64,000 bases of DNA from Amphiduros pacificus. Taxonomy: Eukaryota > Annelida > Polychaeta > Phyllodocida > Hesionidae. The notes beneath the pieces are model-generated. The model was not told the DNA's origin. It did no database searches and saw only the letters and a list, made by a program, of their open reading frames with translations. A program made the translations under genes and the position numbers. Positions 28,601-41,832 of this stretch are shown one piece after another. Position 1 is the first letter of the stretch, and the number at the start of each line of letters is the position of its first letter. The stretch covers positions 16,734,809 through 16,798,808 of the forward strand of contig OX439010.1 in assembly GCA_949316495.1 (NCBI GenBank). The letters run 5' to 3'.

Positions 28601-31600
28601 AGGGGGGGTCAGCTAGATAACATGGCTACCATCAGTCATGTCCTGTCGCCTTACATAACACACTTAACTATTTCCCTGTGGTTTCTAAAATGCCAACTCT
28701 ACATTTACAACAGTTGTGTTTTGTAACAGATTTACTCGTAGAAAAAAATGTAAACAACATGTCTGTGAAATGTCATTTTTGAATTTGCATCATGTTTAAA
28801 CTATCAGTATGGTATGAGTAGCATGAGAAAATAGGGGCTTTACCAAGTGACCTAGATGAATATATGTAGTCAATAGGTACAGCTTGTGTGAAGTTTGTGG
28901 TTCAGGATTTTTTTGGAGTTTGGGGAGTGAATTAAAGTCGTCATTGTTACAACACATACTGAGACAAGATTTCCTCAAGTATTTGGCAATACTGCCAGTA
29001 GTTTAATCCTGTTTGATAAGTGATATCCTCATGTTACCATGATGGGAGAATAGAATTGATTTTCCACTCAGATGTTCATGTCAAAGAGATCATAATCTCC
29101 TTGTATGAAAGGATAGATATCTGTCAATTTCATGATTAAAAAAAATACTTTATCAAACTGAAACATATCATCATTGGCAGTGTGTCACCAGCCCTTGATA
29201 CATCAAGGAAATTAATGCTAATGAGAGTAAGGAGAACCCTGTGCTGAACCCTACATCAGGGAGAACTCTGCAAACACCCTTGTTAATACACATTCAGGCA
29301 GGCTTAGGAAATTGTGTTTTCTGCAAGCAGTGTTTATGAAACTATTACTTTCGCCATGTCCTAGTTGCGGCACCCAGCAGGTCTGATATATGACTGGGGT
29401 TTACATCTGTCATTCCATACATAGCTCGGTGGAATCTGTTTTAACATGATTTGTGCAGAGATCAGTGTGGCGTAATTTATCTGTCATATCTTATGAGAGA
29501 TAAATGGCCACACAGAGCATCAGGTTAGGTCTACATTTCACTATTGAAATATGAGGGCAGTCAACATTGATTTAATATATCTACTTATCTAATTTCCATT
29601 CTGCCATAACAAAGTAATGAAACAAAAAGTAAGATAAACTCGAATTGCTGTTTCCATGTTAGTTATGTTTTATTTTAATATATTTAAAAAATAAAGTCCA
29701 AGATTCAGGACAAAACAAATCAAACAATGATATTTTGTACGTGATAGAAGTCATTATAATAAGTCAGTGTGAAAATCACAATACGAGGACTCCGAACCTT
29801 TGAGGAAATTTTTTCAATTGCTAGCATATTAGTTGTAGAGTTTGTTTACAACTGCAAATGGATCTATAACAATATCAATGTAACTGATCTGTCTCTCAGT
29901 GAGGGCTTTTGGAAATTCATGTGGCACTGTTGGCGGTGTAATATTTCAGCAGTGATCAGGTTTTAAATTTTAATCATGTATTAACAGGCAGATGGCGGGA
30001 TGTGGCTTGATTCCTATGATTTGTGTGCGTTCGCAGTTTGCCTGCTCGGCGGCTAGCTGCTCCATTCACAAAGATTAGTCACCGCCTGCAAATTTGATTG
30101 AATTTGAATCGGACTTTAGCTTTATCAGCACCCTCTAAATATTGCAGGATGGTAATTGAGGAGGTGAGGGGGCCCTTTGGGTGTCATGGGGGTACAGACG
30201 GGGGCTTTTCGGGGAGTGAATAAAAATCCACTCATAGCTTCCCGACACAGAGTTTGATCAAGTCAAGGAAACAGTGATATCCAGTAATGAAAACTAACTC
30301 GGGCAACACAGGCTTAATGTTGGTGCAATTTGTTTGACGTTCACCAAGCAGCCACTTGAGTTTGGCTCAGGTCCTACACCATACATGGCTGAGGATTTAA
30401 TCTGTCAATCCAATATTTGGTTAGGTAGCTTGGTTATGTGTTTCATCCCATGTCCACTCTCAAGTATACCTATCAAATTGCAAACCTATTTGAAATGCCC
30501 TTCTGTTATGCCCAGTGAGAGCAGTATGAATTGAAACAGGATTAAGCAACCAGCGACATAAAATAAAATGTGCATTAAACTTGCATGCCAGCTCGGTCCA
30601 TGGGAATTGAACTGCGAATTTCTGCTTAAGATTTGGAAAGCTTGGAATCCAAGTGCATTGTTATTTATAGCCTAGACACAAACTGGAGAGTTTATTTTAG
30701 TAATATCCTTTACTTTGTGCCAAAAAAGCAAGGCAAGTTATTGCCATTGAGAGAGGATAAAATTGCAATTTGAGCACTTTAAGATTCTATGTTAAAAGCT
30801 TATAACATGCTTGTATTTGCTGTCAACTGTATATGTCCAACAAATATGCAAAGATATATCCAAATACTCCAAATATAAAAGTGTAGAATGTAAAGCAACA
30901 TTTGAGTAGGTCAGATAGAGTGTCAGTCCTTGTCATAAACATGGTAAAGCAATATAGAGGTATATATGCATGAAAGATGGCAGACTTTAATTAGATTGCT
31001 GTAAATAGAGAAATGAAGAGTTCAATTTCTCACCTGTCCCATCTCACGTTGGGATCACAGTGCTTCAACAGATGAAGGTGCTGTTCCACCTGTTTAAATA
31101 TCAAAGAAAGAAAAAAAGGGTGGCAAAGAAAACTAAAGTGAGTATACACTACAGCGATATACACTACAGCGAGTCAACCGAGTGCTTTAATAAGGATAGA
31201 ATGTGATGGTCGGGACAAAAACACGGTGAACTTAACCTGGCGAGATGCAGTCTTATTTATGCTTGTTGGCTACAGTAAGTGTGAAGTTGAAAAGCGTTGC
31301 AAGAGCTAGTTCTTTGGCACTTTAAGTACTCGCATAAACAGGGAAAGGAAGTCTGGAAGCAGAGCACAAAAGACTGGGAGGTTCAGTGCCCATTCAAGTG
31401 TTCCGTACACACACCATGCCACCCACCTCACCAAGCTTTCGTTTTAAAATTCAAGTGATTGCACCTTGATAACCCATAATTTTGGAAATTTATGTTGGGC
31501 TAGCAAATTGACTTTTCAAATATTAAGGGTAGTTTGGTTTTAAATTCCGAGATAATCATTAGCCCTGGTGTCTAATCTGTGAGATCATTTTATGCAATTT

Positions 31601-32065
31601 TTCTTTTTTAATTAATTTTCTTTTTCTTTTTTGACTGGCAAAAATATGGCATAGATCTTTTCATTCTAACATTGAAATTTGTAGCTCTTTTTGAAGATCT
31701 CATACAAACAAAAAATAACAATAATTACTGGTTTTATTGCAAAATGTGTGATATGCAATTTGCTTTTAGACCAGTATTCACAAATAACAAGTGCCTCATA
31801 AGCATGTAATGAGCTGATATAAAAAAAGACTGGTGGGTGGTTGTGGGAAATATATTCAAGGCTTGAGGCTGTCTTTTGTCCATAATATATATGATATGTA
31901 AAAAGGATAGGAGTCTTTTGAGTGCCTCATCTCAAAGTGTGGATTACATTTTGCAGGGAAAATGTTTATGCGACTGTCTGCTTGCTTGATATTGTGGACT
32001 GTGATGAGCACATTGAAAGCAATACAGAGCCATGCCAAATTGATTGTACCTCATTGACCAGAATT

Positions 32066-32068
<3 letters not shown>
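25618..32068. other. Noncoding, no coding exon supported
   Basis: The longest open frame (27635-28099, 154 codons, + strand) has no recognisable domain and no splice support. A perfect 15-bp tandem duplication (TATACACTACAGCGA twice) sits at 31143-31172. GC-richer patches near 26560-26640 and 30000-30200 could be regulatory elements, but nothing diagnostic is visible. Confidence 0.45.

Positions 32069-32141
<73 letters not shown>
32069..32141. repeat. (AT)n microsatellite, ~73 bp
   Basis: Uninterrupted AT alternation, one of the longest in the window. The Tyr-Ile open frame through it is an artefact. Confidence 0.93.
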
Positions 32142-32144
<3 letters not shown>

Positions 32145-33466
32145 TTATACCCATTTTCAAGATTGGAATATGATTTTGATAGATATCTGCCATAATCTAT
32201 ATATCTCAGGTTCATACAAACACATTGCATATAATGAGTTAAGATATGGATCAGCAGTGGCTAGTATGGACCAGTATATATGCGGTGCTCACTCACTCAA
32301 ATCACCTGATAATATTTATATATATACTGTGAATAAAGATATGAGCGTATATTCGGATTATGGCACCTGTTCCAAAGGTTTCTATTGGACCTTTGTTTGG
32401 TTCAGGGCCAGGCCTTGACTTGCTGTTTTTATACATTCACATGTTCCATTTTGGCATGTTCCAGTTACATGGCAGTCACATAAGCTATTCTCCAATCTTT
32501 AATTTGTGTTTGCATGGTGAGTAAAAACCATTATTTTTTCCTTTTGGGTGATTTGATAGAGCACTTAAATGTGTTTGTGTTTCATATGGAAATAGTACCT
32601 TAATGAAATGCTGAAGAGAAAAAATGCAATAAAAGTGTCATGCATAATATTTTGATAAATACTTTTATTTTGCTGTTTGTTTATTTGGTTTGCGATTCAT
32701 AGGAAAAAAGACATCTCATTTTATCCAAAAATATTCTATAATTTTAAGCATGTTGGATAGGCATTTAAATATGTATGTGTTAAGCAGTGTTAGTTTTAAA
32801 AAAAACAAGTAAAGTATAATAGATCTGGCAAAGGTTGCACCTCCAAGAAATAATTAATTGCCCTATCAAAAATATCATATATTTTGCTCCAAGGGAGAAT
32901 TGTTGATACAATGCACCAATGTTCAAACTTAATTTGTGTATTTTTGCTGTTTTTCTTTTGTGAATGCATGTGTTACAAATCTCTTTCAGCCATACAATTT
33001 TGTTGTGTATTTTTGAAGCCGGCGGGCACTGTAAATCTATAAAGATGGATTAATCTCAAATGAGCCCAGGAACACAGGAACAACCAGGAATACAAATGGA
33101 TCCTGATTTTGATGATTATTAAGCAAGCTATAAAATAAAATGCATCACTCGGAGATTAGGTATTTAGAGTAAATATCTTTTTTTTTCAAGGCAAAAATTG
33201 AATGGATTTTTTGGTATCATTGAAATTTGAAAAACAAAATTCAATCAGAACCTGGGTGTGTACATATTGAATGATTAATATTATTGGGAAATCACACCTT
33301 ATAGTTTTAGATTTTGAAGCCTCACTTGTCAGTGGTATTGATACAAATTATCACAGCAGTTGGTTTAGGGATATTTAAGATATTTTTATTACTGCTAAGT
33401 AAAATTGGAGAAGACTAGATTTAAAAGATTAAAGTGTATGCAATTTATTTTGAGGTGATGCCATTT

Positions 33467-33600
33467 GAAGCCATGAAATTTGAAGCATAATAATGTGAAG
33501 CCATGTAAAGTGAAGCCTTATAATATGAAGCCCTGAAGTATGAAGTCCTGGATTGTATATTCCTGTAATGTGAAGCCATGTTAAGATGTAATGTGAAGCC
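33467..33600. repeat. Degenerate 15-bp minisatellite
   Basis: GAAGCC-type starts recur at 33467, 33482, 33497, 33512, 33527, 33542, 33572 and 33595. The step is exactly 15 bp five times, then 30 and 23. The consensus is about GAAGCCATGTAATGT. In reverse translation this gives a five-residue period with Trp/Gly-Leu-His, which is a by-product of the unit length. Confidence 0.85.
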
Positions 33601-36600
33601 ATATATATTGCCATATATTTGATATCATTCAAAATTTGGATTTTTTGGGAGTCATGGATACTCCTCTTACCCACCAAAACATCAGAATTAACCAACATCA
33701 AGTCATAACCTGTGATCAACTGTTTGACCAAGACATTGTCCATTCACTAGAGCTGTCAGCACAAAACAAAATCTCTATGAATTTTCATCTAATTTTTCGC
33801 CATTCAGTCCATGGCTTAATATTTATGAATAGTCATGACTTGTGTCCACACTTTTCACCAGTGATGGAAGGAAGGTCTGATACAAGAGAAAAGTCCTGTA
33901 ATGGAGGGAGGGTACTGTTGGAGTCGATTTGTGTCATATGACAGGAGCAATAATACTCTGGCAGTATTTTGGGATCCTGAACATAATCAGTTGCAGGTAA
34001 AGCATGGTTAGAGGATAGGAAGGGAATGTCAGACACTTGCAGGCCAGGATCAGACTGTGGTCAGTGTGTATTTAGCCTGTTTGGATAAGTCACAGACTGA
34101 ACAGAGAGGTCTTCTCAGGCAAGATCCATTGCCACGTGTGCACTGCTATACAGTGTTCAGTAGCCTTGGGTAAACCGGCATTGAAGCTGCGCAGGAACCG
34201 TTCATGACCTCGTACCATTATGGAACCTGCGTCTGCTCTGGCTGCCAGTAGCTAAAAATGCCCTTACATAGAGAGAGGTTTAGGAGCAATATTGGCTGAG
34301 TTTAGAAACAGTGATGGTCGCGGATAAAGCAGCAAATTGATGATGCGGACGTGAGATGTAATGACGACAGGATTGGATAGCGAGGTGCATTGACTAATGT
34401 ATTGAGGTGAAGCAAACCCCATCTACCCAATAAATCTATCCCGCCGAGGTGTCTGTGTCACAAAATGTGGAAATTTGTATGACATGCAGGCCCTGGGGGG
34501 CAGACCGGGGCAATGGTGAAGGCCATACACCCATCTCAACAGCCAATAAATTGCTGTGGAGGTCAGTGGCAAGCAGAGAAAGTGTGCTGCCGATGTTGGC
34601 ATGCTCCGTGCAGCACGTGAGGCTCTGTGATGCTGGGCGGGTGATCTGGGGAGAGTGAGATGATCTTACAAGCAGAGCAGTGGTAGGGGCGTGATTAGGC
34701 TGTGTGTATGAAGGTTGAGTCGACACATGGCCGTGCCTGAAGGGTGGAATCCACTGACACACCAGCCCACCCTGATGACTTCCTGCTGATAAGATCCCCA
34801 CCCCAGGCTCATCCACCTTGCCACCATCACCCCCTTCTCCCCCATCACCCCCCCCCCCCACACACACACACACACAGATAACACTGTATATTAGCAGTAC
34901 TCACTGTCATCACTGGCTCATCATTAAAATTGATCCTAGATCATTAACAGTGAGTCCAGGAGATACATCTCAATTTCACTCAGACTCATCATAATAAAAT
35001 GCATCCTTCTCGTCCAGGAATTCCAAGGACTGTGTCTCTAATCCGCCCTAATATGCATCCTGGCTCGTTAAGCGAGTCCAGGGGTCTTGACCCTAGACCA
35101 CTCTTGTTTGTCACAAAATTAATTCAGGGACAATGCCTTGTGAAAAAATATATATGGGGAGGCAACATCTCTTGACTCTAGACCATTGTGACCTGGTATC
35201 AAATGTATTTTTGCTCATTAAAGATACATTATATCATGATGTTGACTTTACTGACTAAATGGGAATATAAGGGATCAGTGAATAACACACTTTGAAATGC
35301 CTGGTGGTTCCAAACTTAAAAACCAAAAATCTGAATCAAGATTGAAATCATATCATGATATTGGTCACAAAATAAATGTTTCCTGACTTATGGCACATGA
35401 GAAAACAGAATCATGAGTCATGAAGTCAATTTTCACACACATACTTATGCACCTTTGATCCAAGCTGAACCTTTTTACAAGTGTTTAGGATGTATATGTT
35501 AGGCCATATATTGTAGATTTTATGATGAATTATTGACTTGGTGAATAATTCAGTCTGGAAGTCTCATATTTGTATGTAGCCATTATCCTGCAGATAGCGT
35601 TACACACGGAGAGCCCTGAAAGGAGATCAGACTGTATCAGGACTTGATAGGCATTTTTATAGGCAGAGCCAAAAGGTCAGCGGGGAGTGAAGTGTAAAAT
35701 GTCAACTTTACTGATTGTAACATTTGTAAATCAGCACTAAATAAAAACGTGCAGGTCCCAGCGTAATATTCAGGCCGAATTGAGTGAAAAGCCAATTATT
35801 TTTTGCTGCCACTAATGCTCTTTTTGTATGGCACTTGTGTTCTTTTCTGAGCACATTACTGTGACATTTGATGGGATTTTGTAACCCAGACAGTGTGGGT
35901 TTTTTTTTCACCATGACAAGCCTTTGTGTAAGCAGGCTGACTGACACTGTTGAGTTCTCTGTGGTCTGTCCTCTGTTGAGAAGCACTGGTGTGCCAAGGC
36001 CCCAGCAAACCCCCCCTCCCCCTCATACATACATACAAGTGTGAATTTAGATGTATGAGTCTTGGAAGATCGCCAGAATATTGTCAGTGTGTACATCTTT
36101 GCAAAACGTAGTCAGGCCAATTTCACACACCACTATCAGCAAACATAAAGACATACTGGAATATTTGGGGTTGACACGGAATGGAAAGGGTAAATGTACT
36201 TAATTGTCAGCATTTATGTTCCTTTATGCCCGGGAGCTTGCCACCTGCTATGGTTACGTGTACACCATTGTTTACCAATGTCAGCTTAATCAGGTTCTGT
36301 GCAGGAGGAGAATAACAATTGACAGTGAAATAACATCGTGATTAATAACATTTAATAACATAAACAAGCTGGAAATAAAAAATAAAAAAAAGACTTGGAT
36401 GGCTCTGAATGCATGCGACTGGGAAAACACAGGAGAATATGGTCGTAAATAAGAATGTGTTGGTAGGCAAGCAGAGCATGTAGGCTGCCTGCTCGGTTTA
36501 GCATCTGTGTACAGGAGGTGATCAATTTGGCTGCCGGGAGCTAGTGGTGTTTAGCCTAGGCGTGGTGTATGCCAGTGTGTAGGCAAGTAATCAAACACAG

Positions 36601-38693
36601 TTTGATGCTAAAATACACCTGGAGTTTTCCACCCCGAGCCTTCCATCTGCCGAGGGCCCCTGACTTTGATCTGTAAATTGCAATTTGCTCATTCATTTCG
36701 TCCTCATTTAAACTTGGCAGTGCCCTTTATAAAGGAGGGATCCATAATGTTTTTGAAACATGTTAATGCAATCTTTTATTCAAAAGAAAAGCTGAGACTT
36801 TTAGATAAAGAAAAAAAAATGGTTACATGCAATTTGCATAAGAAACTAACATGCTGTGTTTCTACATAAGCGTTTCACTTTGATAGGCAATGCTATGTTG
36901 ATTTGCAGTTTATCTGAGAGACTTTACAGTTTCCAGACAAGACATTTAAGTGATATTTGCTCTGAGACAAGGTATATAACATATGACAAAGGATTCGGCC
37001 CAAGCAGTGGGTCACATATGTTAATAGAGAGATAATGATATCATTCAATCAACACATATTGATCTCACCACGACAAGAGCCATGTTGATCCGCCAGATTA
37101 TCCACACTGATAATCCAACCAACTGGATTAACTAATTCAGTGTGTTCGTCTCATATGACAGGTGAGAACAAGAACAAACTGAAAAACACTAAAAGATAGG
37201 TGAACAAAAAGAGTGCTTGAATGATTGTTAAGTTTATAAATATATATTTAACGGCCACAAACAAGTAGCAGGTTCCAATCAGTGCTCGTTTGAAAGTATG
37301 GTCTCCATTTATTCTGATGCCAAGAAAATCTGTATTGCCAACATCGATTATACAAAGAAGCATTTTGATAATAATCAATTATGGCATAGAGCTTGGAGGC
37401 ATTTAAATAGGAAGATCCCGCGTTCCAGACGGCTTATTTGAGTGCGTTTATGTGAAAAGCTGGTCCCCTGTTATGTCATCCTGGCAAAGCTGGGATTTTT
37501 ATGACAGGATCTTGTAATACTGTTTTATTGACAATTCAAGGCTGTTGGCAGTGGATGAATATGAAAGTAAAAGAATGGAAAGGGAAAAAAATGTGTACTC
37601 AGAATCGCCTAGGAATTTATGTTATGATGTTGCAGCTCTCCACCCATCATGTGACAAATAGGCCAATGAGGGATAGTCACTATCTCTTGGGGTGCTGTGG
37701 CCCTCAGTTAATATAATTGTCACTCACTGGGTGGAGTGATGGGCAGGTTATATCTTAACACCTTAAATTAGAAAAAAAATGAATTCAATAACTTTGGTGT
37801 TCATGAATATTTTTGTAAATATAAAGAAATCGGTTAAATTCGTTAATGGTGATTAGTTCAAACACCAGTCACTCACAGTTATTTGCAATGCATAAATCAA
37901 AATCGCTTGTCTCGGTTGGTCACTCAATTGCTTTTCAGTTTTGGCAGCCATGATGTTTTATTTATATCGCTCTTTGCAAAATAGCCAAGTATTGTAAGTC
38001 CTTGATTAATGTTAGCTCACAGCTAAAGAGTTAAGAAGCCATTTTTCTGATTTGAAAAAGTGGACTTTTTCTTTGTGAGGCCCTGTTGGCCCACAGGGTG
38101 TGTGTTGACTTACCATTTACATTGTGTAGATAGCAGATTAAACATTTAAGTGCAACACTAACAGGCAATCTGTGATAAGACACTGAACCATGTGTTTGAA
38201 ATTTTACCTCTTTAGACATTCTAATGGCTGTTTCAATGCATTAGATTTTTCCTAATCAAAGCCCTGGAATCGAGTTTCCTTTACATCCTAAGCAGACATA
38301 GCAACACTCACCTGATGGACCTCACTTTGTATATATATATATCATTCTGAATCAAAACACAATTTACAATTTCATATTCTCCAAAGTTATCAGATTTTAG
38401 ACAGGAAAAAATATTTAGTATTTCTTCAGCTGTAAATGATAAACAATGATTTAGTATGGCAAGATTTGCTAAGTTGGTCTGAGAAGATGAGAATGTTATA
38501 AAGGGGACAGGGACATAGGACGGTAACTGACTGTGTGGCCAGCACACATTGTTGAGCTAACAACCATATGTGGACAAATATCAAAGGTACACATCTTTGA
38601 CTGATATTGTATTTGTCTCTCAAACAGTCAGGAGGAAATAGCGTGTTGCACATGTTAATTTTCTCTCCCATCTTATCAAGTATATGTATGCCT
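33601..38693. other. Noncoding, no gene recognised
   Basis: No coding exon is supported. A C-run followed by (CA)n lies at 34848-34876 and makes a spurious Gly/Val-rich frame on the minus strand. A GC-richer patch at 34130-34700 has no recognisable gene. A short hairpin, CTCGTTAAGCGAG, occurs near 35065. The rest is AT-rich and featureless. Confidence 0.45.
34848..34876. repeat. C-run plus (CA)n microsatellite
   Basis: About 12 C residues are followed directly by eight or nine CA dinucleotides. Confidence 0.85.
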
Positions 38694-39043
38694 ATGACAC
38701 TTGTGCTGGGCCACGGGCCGTGGCGCAGTTGGTTAGGGCGCCAGCATATTGGCACCAGTTCCTCTGTGGTGATCCAAAGGTCGTGGGTTCGAACCCCGGC
38801 CGTGCCGGGATTGAACTCATGATACAATTTCCCATATGAGCTGAGGCCTGTGCCAAAGGGTTAACCCGTTGTCCTTGTAAATCTGTGACCGGGTGGGTTG
38901 TCATGTCAAGGACCTGCGACATGACAATTCAGTGAGGCAGCACTATATCTGCTACAAGTAGGTCTCATCACGAAATAACTGAAATAATGTTGAAAGTGAT
39001 GTAAAACCCCAAACAAACAAACAAACAAAATGACACTTGTGCT
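38694..39043 (+). mobile_element. tRNA-derived SINE with perfect 14-bp target-site duplications
   Basis: The element body is about 38708-39029. It has a tRNA-like head with an A box (TGGCGCAGTTGG, 38721-38732) and a B box (GGTTCGAACCC, 38786-38796), the internal RNA polymerase III promoter. A tRNA-unrelated middle follows, then a 3' end reading GATGTAAAACCCC with an (AAAC)n tail. It is bracketed by identical 14-bp direct repeats, ATGACACTTGTGCT at 38694-38707 and 39030-39043, the mark of LINE-machinery insertion. The A-to-B spacing is wider than in most tRNAs, hinting at a long-variable-arm tRNA ancestor or an insertion. The perfect duplications suggest a fairly recent insertion. I recall this tail style from mollusc SINEs but cannot name the family with certainty. 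Confidence 0.9.
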
Positions 39044-41399
39044 CAACCCTGGCTTTTTGACCAATTTGAGTACAATTGATCCGTGTCAGACATTTTTTTC
39101 ATGAATATATTTTCAACCAAACTGATGCAAATGGCAATTTATGTTATTATGTAGTATATTACAATTGTTTTGTGTCAGCCAAATTGGTCTTGGCAGACAT
39201 CCAATGTTTTATTTGGAAGAATAAATGTATTAAACAGATGTTTGTGGTTTGTCATGAAAAGATAAACTATCAAATGTGTATATTGAATCATAGTTTAAAA
39301 GTAGATAAAGCTTTTACTTTTGACCTTTCTCATGTGCCATTCAAGCTGTGAAAGACCCAGTTCTTTTTGATCATTGATGCAATGTTTTCACTCATGATAA
39401 AAAAAATTTCAGTGAAAAACATAATGCTATCGTTATGAGTGTAATATTTTACTCAACTGGGCGATATCAATAATCTGATATATTTTCATGCCAAACTTAT
39501 ATTTATACAGAAATGATTAGAAATGATTGATACAGAAATAGAACAAGAGTTGTGTTGTTAGTGGTGACATTTGATTAGATGAGTGGAATTAGCATAATTC
39601 ACTAGTGATATTGTATATACAGCACCGCCATATCTAGTTTGTGTCAACTTGAGGACGCCTGCATTCATATCATAAATCAGCTTCCTGTTAAATGACGACA
39701 TCCTGGTCTATATATGTAATAAAGTTTTATCACAATATAATACAGGCTGCAGGAGGTGTCTGTGACACCAGTGCTTTGTATGAGCCTAAACTGATAAATA
39801 CATTCATATATATATATATATATTCATCTTTTTTTCTTGACTGTTACCATCCGTTACGAACCTTTTTTTTTTTGCTGTGAGGGTCCATGAGGAAGGGGCA
39901 AGAAACTTTGTCAACTCTTTTTCTGAACCCAATTCACTATGTACTGGTAGTCTTTGGGAGAGAGAGAAAAACAGATTTTGACCAAGGTAAAGATTCTTAT
40001 TGTCATTTAGGTTACTTAATGTGAAGCTTGAAGTGAGTCTGTTTTTATTGAACATTAAACTCGGGTCATTACTCTTGGGTATAATAAACAGGCTTGAGGG
40101 TCCGAATGTGAAGAATTGAAACCACAGTGCCATTAAAATCAGGAATTAGCCCTCTTCTCATCGTGCCACTATGGACTGGAGGTATTTTCTCTAGCTATTA
40201 TGGAATGAGTGTGTGGATAAAGTGACCGGTTTGGTTTGGCCCATCCTGTGAAGGACTGCCACCCAGCATGGCTATGGCCTTCCCACATAGTGCAGCCATT
40301 GTGTTTGGGAGGAGAAAGCCAGCCATTGTGTGTACTCTTTCCCCCATGCAACTGTCCCCGGCCCCCACCTCCCCCACCAGCCCCCACCGCTCACATCATT
40401 GTGTCCTGTTGCATCAGCTTAATAGCACGTTTTTACACCGCCTTCAAAGAGGACACATTTACTGCTGTACATATATAAAAATATATATATGTCATCAGAT
40501 AACAATAGCCTTAGATGAACATAAAACCATTGTTATATGAGAACCTATGGAAAAAAATAATCCAGTTTTTATTTCCTTTTGTGGCAGAAAAACATGCCGT
40601 GCGTCAGAAGGTTGACATTTGTGTAGAGATTGAGGTATTTTTATTTGTTATTTTTATTTACTCGAAAATAGTGGGAGAAAACAATCAATTCTGGTGTTGA
40701 AAATGTGTAAATGTTGTGAGGTATTATGATGTATATTTAAACAGTATCAGTGTTGATCATTAAGATTGATTAATTATATATGAAGCCGGCGTGGTTCCTG
40801 CTGAACAGGTTATTAGATTGGAAACTTGAACTATGATACTGGTTTGTGAAGGATAATGTAGAGAGATTAGCCAAGACACAGACCGGGAATCCTTGTCATG
40901 AGATGAACAGATAGGATTTCACGGGAGGAGAATGAATTACAGGTTTTGTGATATACTACAGGTAGAAAGAGTAGGAAAGTCGGTGGTGCAATAAAAGCCC
41001 CTTGCAAGGTAGCTATTGACTAGTTAGTGTACACAATAATGAATAGTTGTGTTGTAAAGCCTCAAGTAATCTTTAGTTGGCATCCCTCTGTCAGGATGGT
41101 GGTTTCGCCCTTGAAAGAGCTCTCAATCTGGCCTTTATGTTGACATGCAGCTTTTCAAGTGGAGAGACTTGCCAATGGTGAGGATGACACTTGAGTCGCT
41201 ATGCTGGCATAACTGACACAAAACAAAGAGCAAAAACAAGTCCAGCCTCTGATATGCTGGCTTGTCTACTTAACCAGCCAGCATTTTTATATAGCAGATA
41301 GATTGTGATTTGTTTTATATTTGGAAGGGCTGTGTTTCAAATGCTGTCATTCAGTGAATCATTTAATTGGGCCATTAATAATACAACGTTTGAAAGGTT
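39044..41399. other. Noncoding, no gene recognised
   Basis: AT-rich sequence with a short (TA)n run at 39805-39823 and another near 40478-40491. A C-rich patch at 40340-40390 gives spurious Pro-rich frames. No exon is supported. Confidence 0.5.
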
Positions 41400-41832
41400 A
41401 GAGGAGTGAAAATTACAACCAGGCCTGACAGCAAGCTGTGCATACAAGACCCCACACTGTCACTCAATCAGCTCTCGACCAATCAGAGGCACCCGTTTGC
41501 CCAGGGTGCCAAAGTGGGTGGAGCGTGGGCCAGTTAGTGGCAGGCGGCTGGGTTTCGTGTTTCATTGCAAGCTGACTGGCTCAGGAGGCAGCGGCAGTAT
41601 TGAGAGTGAAGCGCTGGCTTTTGTCTTCACACAAGTGCAGAGAGCAGGGTCGGAGCATAACCGTTGAGCTACACCTCACTTCTCACGCCTCCGCCCGCCA
41701 TTACTGGAGTACCTCGTGCACCTCGCACTTTCTCAACCTCGGATTTACCAAGAAGTAGTGCAACGTACTGTGTTGGAATATTACATACATACATGTCGTC
41801 GGTGTTGAGTACAGTTTAAGCGATTATGGAAG
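41400..41832 (+). promoter_or_regulatory. Candidate promoter and untranslated first exon of the ZNF608/609-like gene
   Basis: This is the most promoter-like block upstream of the coding exons. It is GC-richer than its surroundings, has CCAAT in ACCAATCAGA (41478-41487), and a pyrimidine- and C-rich stretch (cacgcctccgcccgcc, about 41685-41700). It ends in ATGGAAG followed by the donor-like GTATGTGC at 41833. A second strong donor (GCGG then GTAAGT) lies at 42075. In vertebrate ZNF608/609 the first exon is largely noncoding, so an untranslated exon about 9 kb upstream of the first coding exon would fit. The exon start is unknown; the call rests on composition, the CCAAT box and donor strings only. 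Confidence 0.35.
41466..41487 (+). promoter_or_regulatory. CCAAT-containing motif, copy 1
   Basis: AATCAGCTCT, two bases (CG), then ACCAATCAGA. The same ten-base arms around a different two-base centre occur 1.6 kb downstream at 43086. It contains a CCAAT box and lies in the candidate promoter block. Confidence 0.35.

Noticed and set aside
38716-38810. A functional tRNA gene
   Set aside because: The tRNA-like head is followed by a long unrelated body, an AAAC tail and target-site duplications, so it is a SINE.
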